64,000 nucleotides of DNA. Origin: Pirellula sp. SH-Sr6A. GTDB taxonomy: Bacteria > Planctomycetota > Planctomycetia > Pirellulales > Pirellulaceae. Positions within the stretch are counted from its first letter, which is position 1; every line of letters begins with the position of its first letter. Under the pieces are notes generated by a model. The model had not been told where the DNA came from. It did not search any database and saw only the letters and a program-made list of their open reading frames with translations. The position numbers were made by a program, and so were the translations under genes. The stretch covers positions 6,429,988-6,493,987 of the forward strand of contig NZ_CP011272.1 of the NCBI RefSeq assembly GCF_001610875.1, in the 5' to 3' direction. Shown here in pieces: positions 22,017 to 30,137 of this stretch.

Positions 22017-24384
22017 TGGCGGAAGCCTCGACGTACTGAAAAAGTTTCTTGAAATCCATCACGCGACCCATCTCCTCCTGTTCCTGCTTGTCCAGTCGGG
22101 CCAAGTTTGCCTTGAGCCGCCGGATCTTGAGAGCTGCACCCGCCGCCCCACTCTGGGCCTCAGCTAGCACGTGCTCGAAATGGTTCTTCCACTGACGCAT
22201 CCGACTGGGACTCACAGCCACGGTCGGTTTCGCCCCGGCATGAACGACATCACTCTTGGCATGTCGAGCGGCAGCCATCGGGACTTCTGAGCATTTTGCT
22301 GCCATCGGCAATATGGTCGGTGAGCACGACGCCACGTTGGGCTTGGCTTCGACACGATCGACCTTCGCCATCGCCACGCGAGCCGGCATCGGCATCGGCA
22401 AGGCCGGCTGCACATGAGTCATCGGAACTCTCGGAACCCTGGATATCACCTCATCCGCCAACTTCTTAGCAAGAGCCATCGCCACCGACTCGTCTCCTGC
22501 GGTCAGAGCATCGAACGAGCTTTGGCTGAAATTGCCTTCGATCGCCTTGGCGGCCTTGGTCTTTTGGGACATCAATCGCACGCACTGCTCTTGCATGGTC
22601 CCTTCGTAGAACATGTAGTGCACTTCGCAGTCGAGCCACTGACCGATACGCCAGGATCGCGCCGCCGCTTGCCGCAACGTGTCGAGGTTGTAACCGGTTT
22701 GGTAGAACACCAAGACACTGAAATTGTGATTCCCCCCGCGGTCGAACAAATCCAGGCCGGTCTTCACCAAGGTTGGATTGGATATGATCACATTCGCTTT
22801 GCCGTTGTTGAAGATCCACTCTTCACGGTCGCAAGAACTCACTTTCTGAGATCGAAGGATGCGAACGTCGAGCCCTTCCCTGTCGAGCAGCTCCTTCAAG
22901 CGGACCTGCACGTCTCGCTTCTGAGTCATCTCGCAGTAAATCCACACCTGCCGCCCCCGCGATACCGCGTCTTTAACGACCTCCACGAGCTTCGCTTCCT
23001 TGGTCCGTATCGTCTCCGCATCGAGATCAGGCGGCGTAGCCACCTCGACCCATTCCCCTTCTGCAGTTCGATAGCCGATCGAGTTGTAACCATACGGATG
23101 GTCAGGCCAACCATTGAGCGTGTTGAGAAGCACCGACATGGCCGCTTTGCTGCCCATCGCGATCAACTGCCTCATGCTGGCTCGAATACTGGACTCTACC
23201 TGCTCATAATGCTCCGCTTGTTCCGCGTCCATCTGAACCGGGTGCATCACCTCGGCGAGACCGGGCAACTTGTACCCGAGATCTTCAAGCGACCCGAACA
23301 CGGCACAATCGAGCAAGCAGTCTCCGTAGATGCTTGGCACAATCCCGGGTCGGATTTTGATCGACGTCGTTTTGCCTCCCCCTCGGCTTTGCCGATTAGC
23401 AAACGACTCACTGTCTTTGTAGCTCACGATCGTCTCGATACGTCCGTACCGCTTCGTGAACTCCATCCCATCGTTCCACTTGAACCCCAGTGCTTTCATC
23501 TTCCCGGGAAACAGACGGTACGACATGGGGAATATCGAATCGGCGTAACCGTTGAGCAAAGTCCCTGTCAACGCAACCTTGAACGGTACCTTCGCCGCGA
23601 GCTTCCCGACAGAAAGACCGATTGCAGATCGTTCCCCTTTTGACTCGTGTACCTCGTCAATCACAAGGTATTTGAACACCTTGCGAGCCTGCCGATGGAT
23701 GATGTTGGCCACAGGCCATCGATCCATATCGTGCGTCCACTGGTACAACGCTTCGCTGCAATGACGGCACTTTTGCTGTTTCTTCGCGAGGTCCGCTTCC
23801 TGGGCGAACACCCAAACGTCGGACCCTTCCTGCACCACCTTCTTCTCGATCGGCTGGTTGCACCTCGGGCACTTGAGAATCCCAATATCAAATCGCTGCG
23901 ACTTTATGAACGAAGGCTTCCAACTCGTCGACATCTTCGCTTTGTTGCCGGACATGATGAACCACTCAGTCCCGGTGGGCTTGGTCCCAACCAAACGGAG
24001 AACATCGGAGTAATGATCGATGATCTTGCATTTGGAGTCCGGAATCGTCATCTCGATTTCACGCACCCACTTCTTCTGCAAGTGCGGTGGGCAAACAACG
24101 ATCGTTCGGTACGCAGCCCCTTCGGCATGAACATGGATCATTGCAATCGCGCAGAGGGTTTTACCAAAACCCATCGACATCGAGCACGGCACGCTCTTGC
24201 GACCGGCCTGCCAGGCTTTGACTCCTGCCACGATTCGATGCCACTGGGCGTCCATAGGCTCGCGAAGCAAGTGCACGTCGGGACGAACGAACGTCTCCAT
24301 CAACGGGCGAGAACTTTCCTCGACCTTTTGGATCAACAAGTCACCGTAGGTTTGAAGATAATCCGCCAGTGTTTCAGCCTGCAT
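21985..24384 (-). CDS. SNF2/DEAD-type helicase with zinc insert
   Basis: A 799-aa superfamily 2 ATPase. Seen: Walker A MGFGKT (71-76), DEVH box (243-246), a zinc ribbon inserted between them (C172, C175, C206, C209), ALTGTLLNG motif III and a C-terminal helicase half with AAARSWRIGQ (motif VI). After about residue 650 comes a Pro/Met/Ala-rich linker with repeated PMAA-like units and a charged coiled coil. Starts at ATG 24384, overlapping the next gene by 11. Known: such enzymes remodel or scan DNA in restriction, anti-restriction and repair systems. Next to a DNA methyltransferase gene this suggests a modification/anti-restriction module. Confidence 0.88.
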   Translation of the reverse strand: MQAETLADYLQTYGDLLIQKVEESSRPLMETFVRPDVHLLREPMDAQWHRIVAGVKAWQAGRKSVPCSMSMGFGKTLCAIAMIHVHAEGAAYRTIVVCPPHLQKKWVREIEMTIPDSKCKIIDHYSDVLRLVGTKPTGTEWFIMSGNKAKMSTSWKPSFIKSQRFDIGILKCPRCNQPIEKKVVQEGSDVWVFAQEADLAKKQQKCRHCSEALYQWTHDMDRWPVANIIHRQARKVFKYLVIDEVHESKGERSAIGLSVGKLAAKVPFKVALTGTLLNGYADSIFPMSYRLFPGKMKALGFKWNDGMEFTKRYGRIETIVSYKDSESFANRQSRGGGKTTSIKIRPGIVPSIYGDCLLDCAVFGSLEDLGYKLPGLAEVMHPVQMDAEQAEHYEQVESSIRASMRQLIAMGSKAAMSVLLNTLNGWPDHPYGYNSIGYRTAEGEWVEVATPPDLDAETIRTKEAKLVEVVKDAVSRGRQVWIYCEMTQKRDVQVRLKELLDREGLDVRILRSQKVSSCDREEWIFNNGKANVIISNPTLVKTGLDLFDRGGNHNFSVLVFYQTGYNLDTLRQAAARSWRIGQWLDCEVHYMFYEGTMQEQCVRLMSQKTKAAKAIEGNFSQSSFDALTAGDESVAMALAKKLADEVISRVPRVPMTHVQPALPMPMPARVAMAKVDRVEAKPNVASCSPTILPMAAKCSEVPMAAARHAKSDVVHAGAKPTVAVSPSRMRQWKNHFEHVLAEAQSGAAGAALKIRRLKANLARLDKQEQEEMGRVMDFKKLFQYVEASASEYRSQAVGV

Positions 24385-24922
24385 GAAGATGCCTCTTGCT
24401 TGGAATCGTGATGGTTTTGTTTTGGAGCAACTTCGTGACCACTTCATCAAGCTGCTCGGATGTCACTGTGCAATAGTGAGCCGAAATCCCGAACGATTTA
24501 ACGGGAGCAATTAAGCCAAAGTCCTTGAGGCTTTCGATCACATTCGGGATCCATTCGTCCAAGATCGGCGTCGAGATTTCCGGCGACTTCAAATAAGCTG
24601 CCAACGCCGGCTCTAGCTCACCAAACAACAAGCCCTTGACCTTTGCAACGGCAACAACGTGTACCGCTCGGTACCGCGGTAATTTCATCCGACGAATCTC
24701 GTAACCCTCTGGGTAAACGGTAAACGACTCGTCCTCCATCTCAATCCAACCTCCACGCTTGCCCAAGTGAAGAACGGCGATCACCGACTTGGCAACCGAC
24801 TCGGTCGCTACAAACGAGATCATCCCAATGTAGGAACGATCGAAGATGTTGGTTCCCGCCGTTGTGAACCGATCGACATCCACGGTCAATTCAAGATCAC
24901 TTGATTTAACAGTCGCCTTCAT
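24374..24922 (-). CDS. hypothetical protein in helicase-methyltransferase operon
   Basis: A 182-aa mixed alpha/beta protein overlapping the methyltransferase gene by 17 bases and the helicase gene by 11, so translationally coupled to both. Seen: N-terminal beta-rich half with YIGMISFVATES and KRGGWIEMEDES; C-terminal helices. No known domain. The tight packing implies a shared job with its neighbours. Confidence 0.7.
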   Translation of the reverse strand: MKATVKSSDLELTVDVDRFTTAGTNIFDRSYIGMISFVATESVAKSVIAVLHLGKRGGWIEMEDESFTVYPEGYEIRRMKLPRYRAVHVVAVAKVKGLLFGELEPALAAYLKSPEISTPILDEWIPNVIESLKDFGLIAPVKSFGISAHYCTVTSEQLDEVVTKLLQNKTITIPSKRHLHAG

Positions 24923-25952
24923 CGCTCACCTCTTCCTCTTCGTTCTCGGGTGGTTGTTCTGCTTCGTTCTCAATCTTGTCCTCCAGCGTCGTGATTCCGG
25001 TTTCGTCCGCAATCTTGATCGTGAGCTTGATCTGTTCGGTCTTGTGCACCTTGACCTTTTTCTCTTCCTTCACGGTCTGCTCGGTGACGATCTTACGCGT
25101 CGAACCTCGAACCACGTGCGGCTTCTCGCCTGGTGGCTCGACGACTCCATCCAGCATTCCGGAAGCCAGCAGCAACGCGATATGCCCCTTGGACAGCCTC
25201 ATCGGAGGCACAAGCTCTCTCGCAGCTTCTGCATGGTTTAGCTTGAGTATTTCATCTGCCTTGGAACCGCGTATCGCCTGTTCGATCTCCTGAGCCGTAT
25301 AGAATCGTTTTTCAACTCGAACGCATCCACCATCCATCGCGGAGTACGGCGGTATCAAATCGACCGATTTGCAGCAGTACGTGTCATCGAACAGGTTGTA
25401 ATCGGCACGCGCCTCGAACTTCCGGCGAACGCCGAAAATCAAGTGCTCTTGGAACTTTGTTTCGAAGGGAAACGGAGCGCATCGCAAACGGTCAAAGTAT
25501 CGAGTCAACACTTCGAAAGTCCGCCAACTTGTCGCCGTTCTTTCCGGCAACACGGCAACCAGAATCGACCCAGGGGATGCCTGGTTCGCGATCTTCTGTA
25601 GGAACCGCCATTCAACACGACCACCCCCACCGAGTTCGTCATCGAAAGGCGGGTTCACGTAGAAGATCGACGCATTGCCATAGCTCGGCGATTCGAGCCA
25701 ATCGACTGGACCGAAGCAATTTCGGATCCGAGTCTTGGCAACAGCATGACGACCTTCGTCCATCTCCGCCGCGTACACGTTCGCTTTATCGATCCCCATC
25801 TCCTCTGCAATCGCCACAACTGCATCACCGGCACCACAGCACGGATCGAAGATCGTGGCTTTTGAACTGCATTCTATTTTGGCCGCGATATGCGGGACCG
25901 CTTGTAGATCGAGCGGGTAATACCCACTCTTGGCTTGTGCTTCTAAACGCAT
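24906..25952 (-). CDS. DUF6094 N6-adenine-type DNA methyltransferase
   Basis: A 348-aa class I methyltransferase. Seen: MRLEAQAKSGYYPLD N-terminal signature of the DUF6094 group, AdoMet motif I DPCCGAGDA (36-44), catalytic motif IV NPPF (101-104), which marks amino-methylation of adenine (or cytosine N4). The C-terminal third is a charged Glu/Lys-rich tail. Known: DUF6094 enzymes occur in mobile elements beside SNF2-type helicases, as here. First gene of the leftward operon that continues through the helicase and the ParB genes; a bipartite motif lies 33 bases upstream. Confidence 0.88.
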   Translation of the reverse strand: MRLEAQAKSGYYPLDLQAVPHIAAKIECSSKATIFDPCCGAGDAVVAIAEEMGIDKANVYAAEMDEGRHAVAKTRIRNCFGPVDWLESPSYGNASIFYVNPPFDDELGGGGRVEWRFLQKIANQASPGSILVAVLPERTATSWRTFEVLTRYFDRLRCAPFPFETKFQEHLIFGVRRKFEARADYNLFDDTYCCKSVDLIPPYSAMDGGCVRVEKRFYTAQEIEQAIRGSKADEILKLNHAEAARELVPPMRLSKGHIALLLASGMLDGVVEPPGEKPHVVRGSTRKIVTEQTVKEEKKVKVHKTEQIKLTIKIADETGITTLEDKIENEAEQPPENEEEEVSDEGDC

Positions 25953-25984
25953 TGAAATCTCCTGTTGAAGGGCACACGGAAACG

Positions 25985-26010
25985 GGCCTGACGCGTCGAG
26001 AATTTGGTTT
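25985..26010 (-). promoter_or_regulatory. GGCC bipartite motif upstream of the methyltransferase operon
   Basis: Gene strand: AAACCAAA (26010-26003), 14 bases, GGCC (25988-25985) then CGTTTCCGTGTG, 33 bases before the ATG. It would control the methyltransferase-helicase-ParB operon. Confidence 0.45.
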
Positions 26011-26034
26011 GGTCGCTCGTGCGCCCGCGCAGCG

Positions 26035-26283
26035 CTAACGGCTCAAAGAAAGGTCAGGCATGCGAAACGGAACATTGCCGTGCAACCGCCAGCCCTTGTT
26101 CCGAGACACGATTTCAATGAATTGAGAAATGATTTCTGGGCTCACCCATTCCTTGCGACTCAGATGAAAGACCCACTCCAGAAGGGACTGAGGTGTTTCA
26201 ATATCGCGGAGTTCTACTTCGTAGATTTCTCGGCTGCCAATCACGACAGTCTTTCCAATCAACTCGACTTTTAGCTTCTCCAT
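26035..26283 (-). CDS. small phage hypothetical protein
   Basis: An 82-aa protein (MEKLKVELIGKTVV start) with an AAAGGA ribosome site at 7 bases. Beta-rich start, then a helical LLEWVFHLSRKEW segment. The GGCC core is only 24 bases upstream, the shortest distance of the set. Function unknown. Confidence 0.65.
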   Translation of the reverse strand: MEKLKVELIGKTVVIGSREIYEVELRDIETPQSLLEWVFHLSRKEWVSPEIISQFIEIVSRNKGWRLHGNVPFRMPDLSLSR

Positions 26284-26306
26284 CAGCAAATCCTTTCAAC
26301 TAGAAA

Positions 26307-26332
26307 GGCCGGATCCGACCTTGTGTTGAATC
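26307..26332 (-). promoter_or_regulatory. GGCC bipartite motif upstream of 26035-26283
   Basis: Gene strand: GATTCAAC (26332-26325), 14 bases, GGCC (26310-26307) then TTTCTAG, 24 bases before the ATG. Confidence 0.45.
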
Positions 26333-26356
26333 GTCAATCGCCGAAAGAAAACGGCA

Positions 26357-26695
26357 TTAGTCGCTTTTCTTCTTAATGCCATGCAATGAGCCGTGAGCCG
26401 CTTCATGGTCAATCACACATGTCGCGCCGGGAGGTATGTTCTTCAGCTTGCAGGCCGCTTCATCTCGGATCCAATCGCGCAACTCGTCTACCTCAACCTT
26501 GCGAGCAACACGCTCACTCTCCAAAGCCTTACTAAAATCCTCCGTGAGCTTCGCAATCGTCGCCTGATGCTGTGCCACCAAATCGGGAATCGTCTTGGTC
26601 GTGTTATGCCACAGATACCAAACCAAGACGCCGGGAACTCCGACACTTTGGAGTATCTGACCGATATCCCCGAGAGCTGCTTGAGCAAACCACAT
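26357..26695 (-). CDS. small membrane / coiled-coil protein, holin-like position
   Basis: A 112-aa protein. Seen: one hydrophobic helix near the N-terminus (about residues 13-29, ILQSVGVPGVLVWYLWH) followed by a long charged helix (KLTEDFSKALESERVARKVEVDELRDW). Size and topology resemble BhlA/UviB-type holin-like proteins, which is a weak match. It follows the exported protein and subtilisin genes, so a role in lysis is possible. Not recognised by motif. Confidence 0.5.
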   Translation of the reverse strand: MWFAQAALGDIGQILQSVGVPGVLVWYLWHNTTKTIPDLVAQHQATIAKLTEDFSKALESERVARKVEVDELRDWIRDEAACKLKNIPPGATCVIDHEAAHGSLHGIKKKSD

Positions 26696-26714
26696 GTAAC
26701 AATCCTTCCTTTGA

Positions 26715-27500
26715 TCACAAACCTTCCGCCGCGGCCAGCATCATGCTCAAGTACGTCTCGACGTCAGCAGGACTCGCCTTCTTAATCGCGTCCGAAACTG
26801 GACGCCTCCAATTCAACCACCAATCGCGGTTGGGACTGGTACGCCCCAACATCGCGACATCGATCGCTTGAACCATCATGTTCTTGGCTCCATCGAGAGT
26901 GGGGCACTGGCCGGATCGGCACATTGCACGCACTGAATCCGCGACTTGCTGGATTGTGCCTTTTAGCACCACCGCGGTCGCCGCATCTCCCAAGGCTTGC
27001 GACTTTTGCCGGCTAAGCTCGCGAAGCTGTTGGAGGATTGGACCGCTTGGAGGAGCCGGTTCCGGCTGCGGATCGACAGGAAGCGGATCGCTTGGAGGAG
27101 GCAATTGACTCTCCCCCGCCGCGACGATGGTTTCGAACCAAAGAGGACGATCCGACCCCCTGGACGACACATAGAACCGCTCGCCCGGAATCCCCCGAAT
27201 CAGGAAGCGACCGTCCTTGAAAGGCATCTGCACCGTCGGAGGGAAAGGCTTTGCGGCCGGATGGATTTCAATCCACTTCACTTCCGCAGGAAGCGTAACG
27301 ATCACTCCATACTCGCGAGCCTCAGAAAGCTCTTCGGCGATGATCGCGACCTTGCCGTTGACTTCCGCCAGTTCCGCCTTGGCCGCTTTTAGAAACACGA
27401 CCTGAGTCTGCGTGACTTCCGTTGGAGCGACTACATCCCAGAGGTCCTGAGCCACCACGCCGTTAGCAAACAGTAGCAATGCGAGGAAAGCGCGTATCAT
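26715..27500 (-). CDS. exported protein downstream of subtilisin
   Basis: A 261-aa protein. Seen: signal peptide MIRAFLALLLFANGVVAQ (cleavage likely after VAQ), a beta-rich domain to about residue 105, a Pro-rich linker (PPPSDPLPVDPQPEP) and a helical C-terminal domain. Start ATG at 27500 overlaps the protease stop as ATGA, so the two are translated together. No family recognised. Being exported and coupled to a protease, it may be a partner or inhibitor; inference only. Confidence 0.7.
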   Translation of the reverse strand: MIRAFLALLLFANGVVAQDLWDVVAPTEVTQTQVVFLKAAKAELAEVNGKVAIIAEELSEAREYGVIVTLPAEVKWIEIHPAAKPFPPTVQMPFKDGRFLIRGIPGERFYVSSRGSDRPLWFETIVAAGESQLPPPSDPLPVDPQPEPAPPSGPILQQLRELSRQKSQALGDAATAVVLKGTIQQVADSVRAMCRSGQCPTLDGAKNMMVQAIDVAMLGRTSPNRDWWLNWRRPVSDAIKKASPADVETYLSMMLAAAEGL

Positions 27501-28435
27501 GCGAACTCCGTAATTCTGGCTTTGATCCAATTGAGAATGTTTTGACTGGTTACACTGATCCCCTCACCGAAGCGAGGATCTCTTCCAACGGGACCGGCGT
27601 CCTTGAGGAAGTTTTCGCTCTTGAAGAATTGCACAAGCCCGCGTGACGTCAGGTACACCGACATCCCGAGCATCTTCATGGTTTGACGTAGCAGGATGGC
27701 ATCGCTGCAGAACGTAGGACAAGCCATGCTCGTCCCCGACATCATCACCAAGTTTCCTTTCAAGCCGCACGAAAGGATGTACGAGCCGCCTGCCGCGACA
27801 TCCACGCGAGGACCGCCCGACGAGAACGAGCTAGGAGCTCCAGCCTCGGTCACAGAAGCGACCGCAACGCAATTGGGAGAGCTAGCTGGTGAACCGACCG
27901 TGTTCCAACCGCGATAACCTTCATTGCCAGCCGCGAAGAAGATCCACTTCCCGCACTCCTCAGCCAATACCAACGCACGCTGCGTTCGCGAGTCGACTTG
28001 CGTGGTGTTAGCGCCCCAACTGCAACTTACGACATCGCCTTCTTCCTTGGCCGCCCATTCAAGACCGGCCGCCGTGTTTGATCCGCCACCAGAATCACCG
28101 AGCACCTTCCCAACCTTTATGTCAGCTTCGGGTGCCGCGCTGAGTCCGTTGCGTCCAACGTTCGATCCGATCGTGTGATTGCCGTGACCGTGTCGATCCG
28201 TGACGTCCGACCGATCGGAACCTGTGAAGTTCCGAACCGCCTTGGGTACCGGCAAACTTGGATGAGGACGATAGCCGGTATCGAGATTGATACAGATGCA
28301 GCCTTTACCTGTAATACCCGCTCTCCAAACGGGCTCCATTACTTCCGCCTTCCGCGTCCACGGAACCGAGCTCAGTGGCATTGGCTCGTTCGCATGCACA
28401 ATGGTCGGCGGAATTCGATATACCGGTGCGTTCAT
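27497..28435 (-). CDS. subtilisin-family (S8) serine protease without signal peptide
   Basis: A 312-aa S8 peptidase. Seen: catalytic D52 (LDTG), H84 (GHGNH), oxyanion N171 (AAGNEG), S236 (SGTSMACP); all present and in order. No signal peptide, no pro-domain and no membrane helix are visible from the start at 28435, so it should accumulate in the cytoplasm. Known: S8 proteases are rare in phage genomes. Inferred: planctomycete envelopes are rich in protein, so a cytoplasmic protease released at the end of infection could serve host lysis, in place of or beside a muralytic enzyme; protein maturation is the alternative. Confidence 0.92.
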   Translation of the reverse strand: MNAPVYRIPPTIVHANEPMPLSSVPWTRKAEVMEPVWRAGITGKGCICINLDTGYRPHPSLPVPKAVRNFTGSDRSDVTDRHGHGNHTIGSNVGRNGLSAAPEADIKVGKVLGDSGGGSNTAAGLEWAAKEEGDVVSCSWGANTTQVDSRTQRALVLAEECGKWIFFAAGNEGYRGWNTVGSPASSPNCVAVASVTEAGAPSSFSSGGPRVDVAAGGSYILSCGLKGNLVMMSGTSMACPTFCSDAILLRQTMKMLGMSVYLTSRGLVQFFKSENFLKDAGPVGRDPRFGEGISVTSQNILNWIKARITEFA

Positions 28436-28481
28436 CTCACGCTCTCCCCTGATTCCTACAACGAAGACCTGAAACCCAAAA

Positions 28482-28787
28482 CTAGGCAACTGTCGAGAAG
28501 TAGTCGTAGATCATGGAAGATTGCTGCAGAACGATGGCTCGCAGCGCGTTATCCACCCAGGGCTCGACGATGTTTGGAACACCAGGGATGTCGATGGGAG
28601 CGACATACGTGTCGTATGCGTCCGCGACGATTTTGAGGAACTGATCCTTGGGCGGAAGAGAGACTCGGGTTTGCTCCAGAAACTTCTTGACCTTCTCAAG
28701 AAGCGACCCGGCAGCGGCCAACTGACTTCCACATCCCTCTGCATCCAACGCAAAGGTATCTCTGTTAAAAACGTTCATCTCTGTCAT
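28482..28787 (-). CDS. phage hypothetical protein
   Basis: A 101-aa mostly helical protein (MTEMNVFNRDTFAL start), with GGAG at 8 bases before ATG 28787. A longer reading upstream would cross a strong terminator and was rejected. Acidic N-terminus, helical C-terminus (WVDNALRAIVLQQ). First gene of the protease transcription unit. Function unknown. Confidence 0.65.
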   Translation of the reverse strand: MTEMNVFNRDTFALDAEGCGSQLAAAGSLLEKVKKFLEQTRVSLPPKDQFLKIVADAYDTYVAPIDIPGVPNIVEPWVDNALRAIVLQQSSMIYDYFSTVA

Positions 28788-28869
28788 CGTCTTACTCCAC
28801 ACAGTGATTGCGACTCGAAACGGATTGAAGTAAACGATGCTGCCAAAAACCCCACCTACAGTGCAAATG

Positions 28870-28904
28870 AAAAAAGGGACGGTGTTACTCATTAACACCG
28901 TCCC
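28870..28904 (-). terminator. rho-independent terminator
   Basis: 12-bp stem GGGACGGTGTTA / TAACACCGTCCC with a 5-base loop, then T6 on the minus strand. It ends the replication-recombination transcript coming from the right and isolates the protease unit. Confidence 0.85.
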
Positions 28905-28949
28905 CCCGCTCCTGTAATACGCTAAGACACGCGTTACATTGTTACCATG

Positions 28950-29645
28950 CTACGCGTTCGATCCGACTAATTCAAACTCGCCAGACTCGAGCAACAGCAC
29001 GTCGTCTTCGCTCTCCCCGTACTGGACGAATGCTTGCCCGGAATCATGCACATCCGCCTGGACCGTGTCCCCTTTCTTGATCCCAGAACCATCCAGATCC
29101 ACCTTAACCACGATGGTGAACTTGGATTCGGTGTTCTTTGGATCCCCGTCCTTGGCCTTCTGAATTGGAGCCGTGTACGGGATCGTCGTCGGTGAGTCAT
29201 CGTCATCATCTTCGCAGAGGTCATTGAACTCGCTCAAGATTCGATTGATCGCATCCTCATCGAGATTCGGAACGTCCCTCAAGCCAGACGAATACTCTGG
29301 ATCCAGCCCGTTGGTTATCAACTCCAAACGACTGAACGTGGACACGCCTGCTTTTTCGAGTAACCCATAGATACGTGCAGGGAGCTTAAGCTTCCGAATC
29401 GAATCTTTATTGTCGGGCTGTTCTGCCACGCTTCCGAACAGCGTTGGTTGCGCGTCCTCATCCCCGAATGGGCCTCGATCTCCCAACTGTTTCAACCGCG
29501 TCTTGAGCTCTTCAAGCTTGTGCTGCTTCTCGAGCCGGATCTTCTTCGCATCGTCATACTCGACCTGAGCGACGGTGATCGCTCTTGATACGGACATGAT
29601 TTCATTCTGCCACTTTTCCTGCATAGCAAACTGCTCAGGTGTCAT
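28950..29645 (-). CDS. phage hypothetical protein
   Basis: A 231-aa protein. Seen: N-terminal coiled coil (about residues 20-55, QVEYDDAKKIRLEKQHKLEE), a central helical unit containing LLEKAGVSTFSRLEL that resembles a small helix-hairpin-helix/SAM-type DNA-binding unit, an Asp run (EDDDDDS) and a C-terminal beta domain with KKGDTVQADVHDSGQAFVQY. Possibly a single-strand DNA or recombination accessory protein; unproven. Confidence 0.6.
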   Translation of the reverse strand: MTPEQFAMQEKWQNEIMSVSRAITVAQVEYDDAKKIRLEKQHKLEELKTRLKQLGDRGPFGDEDAQPTLFGSVAEQPDNKDSIRKLKLPARIYGLLEKAGVSTFSRLELITNGLDPEYSSGLRDVPNLDEDAINRILSEFNDLCEDDDDDSPTTIPYTAPIQKAKDGDPKNTESKFTIVVKVDLDGSGIKKGDTVQADVHDSGQAFVQYGESEDDVLLLESGEFELVGSNA

Positions 29646-29651
29646 TGCCTT

Positions 29652-30137
29652 CTATCCTTGATTACTTGCCAAACACATAATCCAGTAGGCCTCCGCAGCT
29701 AACTGGCTATTAATCTTGATCTGGACGCCGTTCTTTCCCGCCGCATCGATGTAGTCTGCCGGTGTAGCACCTTTCCGACCGATCGCCATCCGCGAAACCG
29801 CATCGGGAGCGAACTCCACTAATTGAACTTTGTGCCGAGCCGACGCCATGAGCACTACACCGGCCATTCGAGCATTCGCTTCTGCGTCGTTAAAACTCTT
29901 GACGTTAATACCGTACTGAGACGACTGAATTGCAACGATGTCGTACCTTCGATCGGAGAGGATGTGCTTATCGAGGTAGTTATGCAACTCGAGAAGCCTA
30001 GCTCCTGCGAGCGAGGAAGAACCGATGGCCTTGGCTTTCCCTCCGCTCGGAAGGTTGTATTGACCGAACACAAGATCGAAGCCAGCGATACCAATACTCA
30101 CCGGGCTCAGGCTAATGGCGACAACTCTTCTAGTCAT
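29652..30137 (-). CDS. RuvC-like fold protein with altered active site
   Basis: A 161-aa protein. Seen: VVAISLSPVSIGIAGFD, DIVAIQSSQYG, EANARMAGVVLMASA, VQLVEFAPDAVSRMA, the strand order of RuvC-type Holliday junction resolvases. The usual acidic residues are changed: S9 stands where the first Asp is expected, Q71 for the Glu of the second strand, and A148-E149 near the C-terminal Asp position. So it may bind junctions without cutting, or use other residues. Overlaps the DUF1643 gene by 8 bases. Fold call is from pattern, not search. Confidence 0.6.
   Translation of the reverse strand: MTRRVVAISLSPVSIGIAGFDLVFGQYNLPSGGKAKAIGSSSLAGARLLELHNYLDKHILSDRRYDIVAIQSSQYGINVKSFNDAEANARMAGVVLMASARHKVQLVEFAPDAVSRMAIGRKGATPADYIDAAGKNGVQIKINSQLAAEAYWIMCLASNQG

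Noticed and set aside
22414-23643. Plus-strand frame of 409 codons
   Set aside because: Antisense shadow of the SNF2/DEAD helicase gene; composition rich in His, Arg and Leu and no recognisable domain.
28788-28898. Longer start for the 28482 gene
   Set aside because: It would require reading through a strong terminator hairpin; the ATG at 28787 has a GGAG site.
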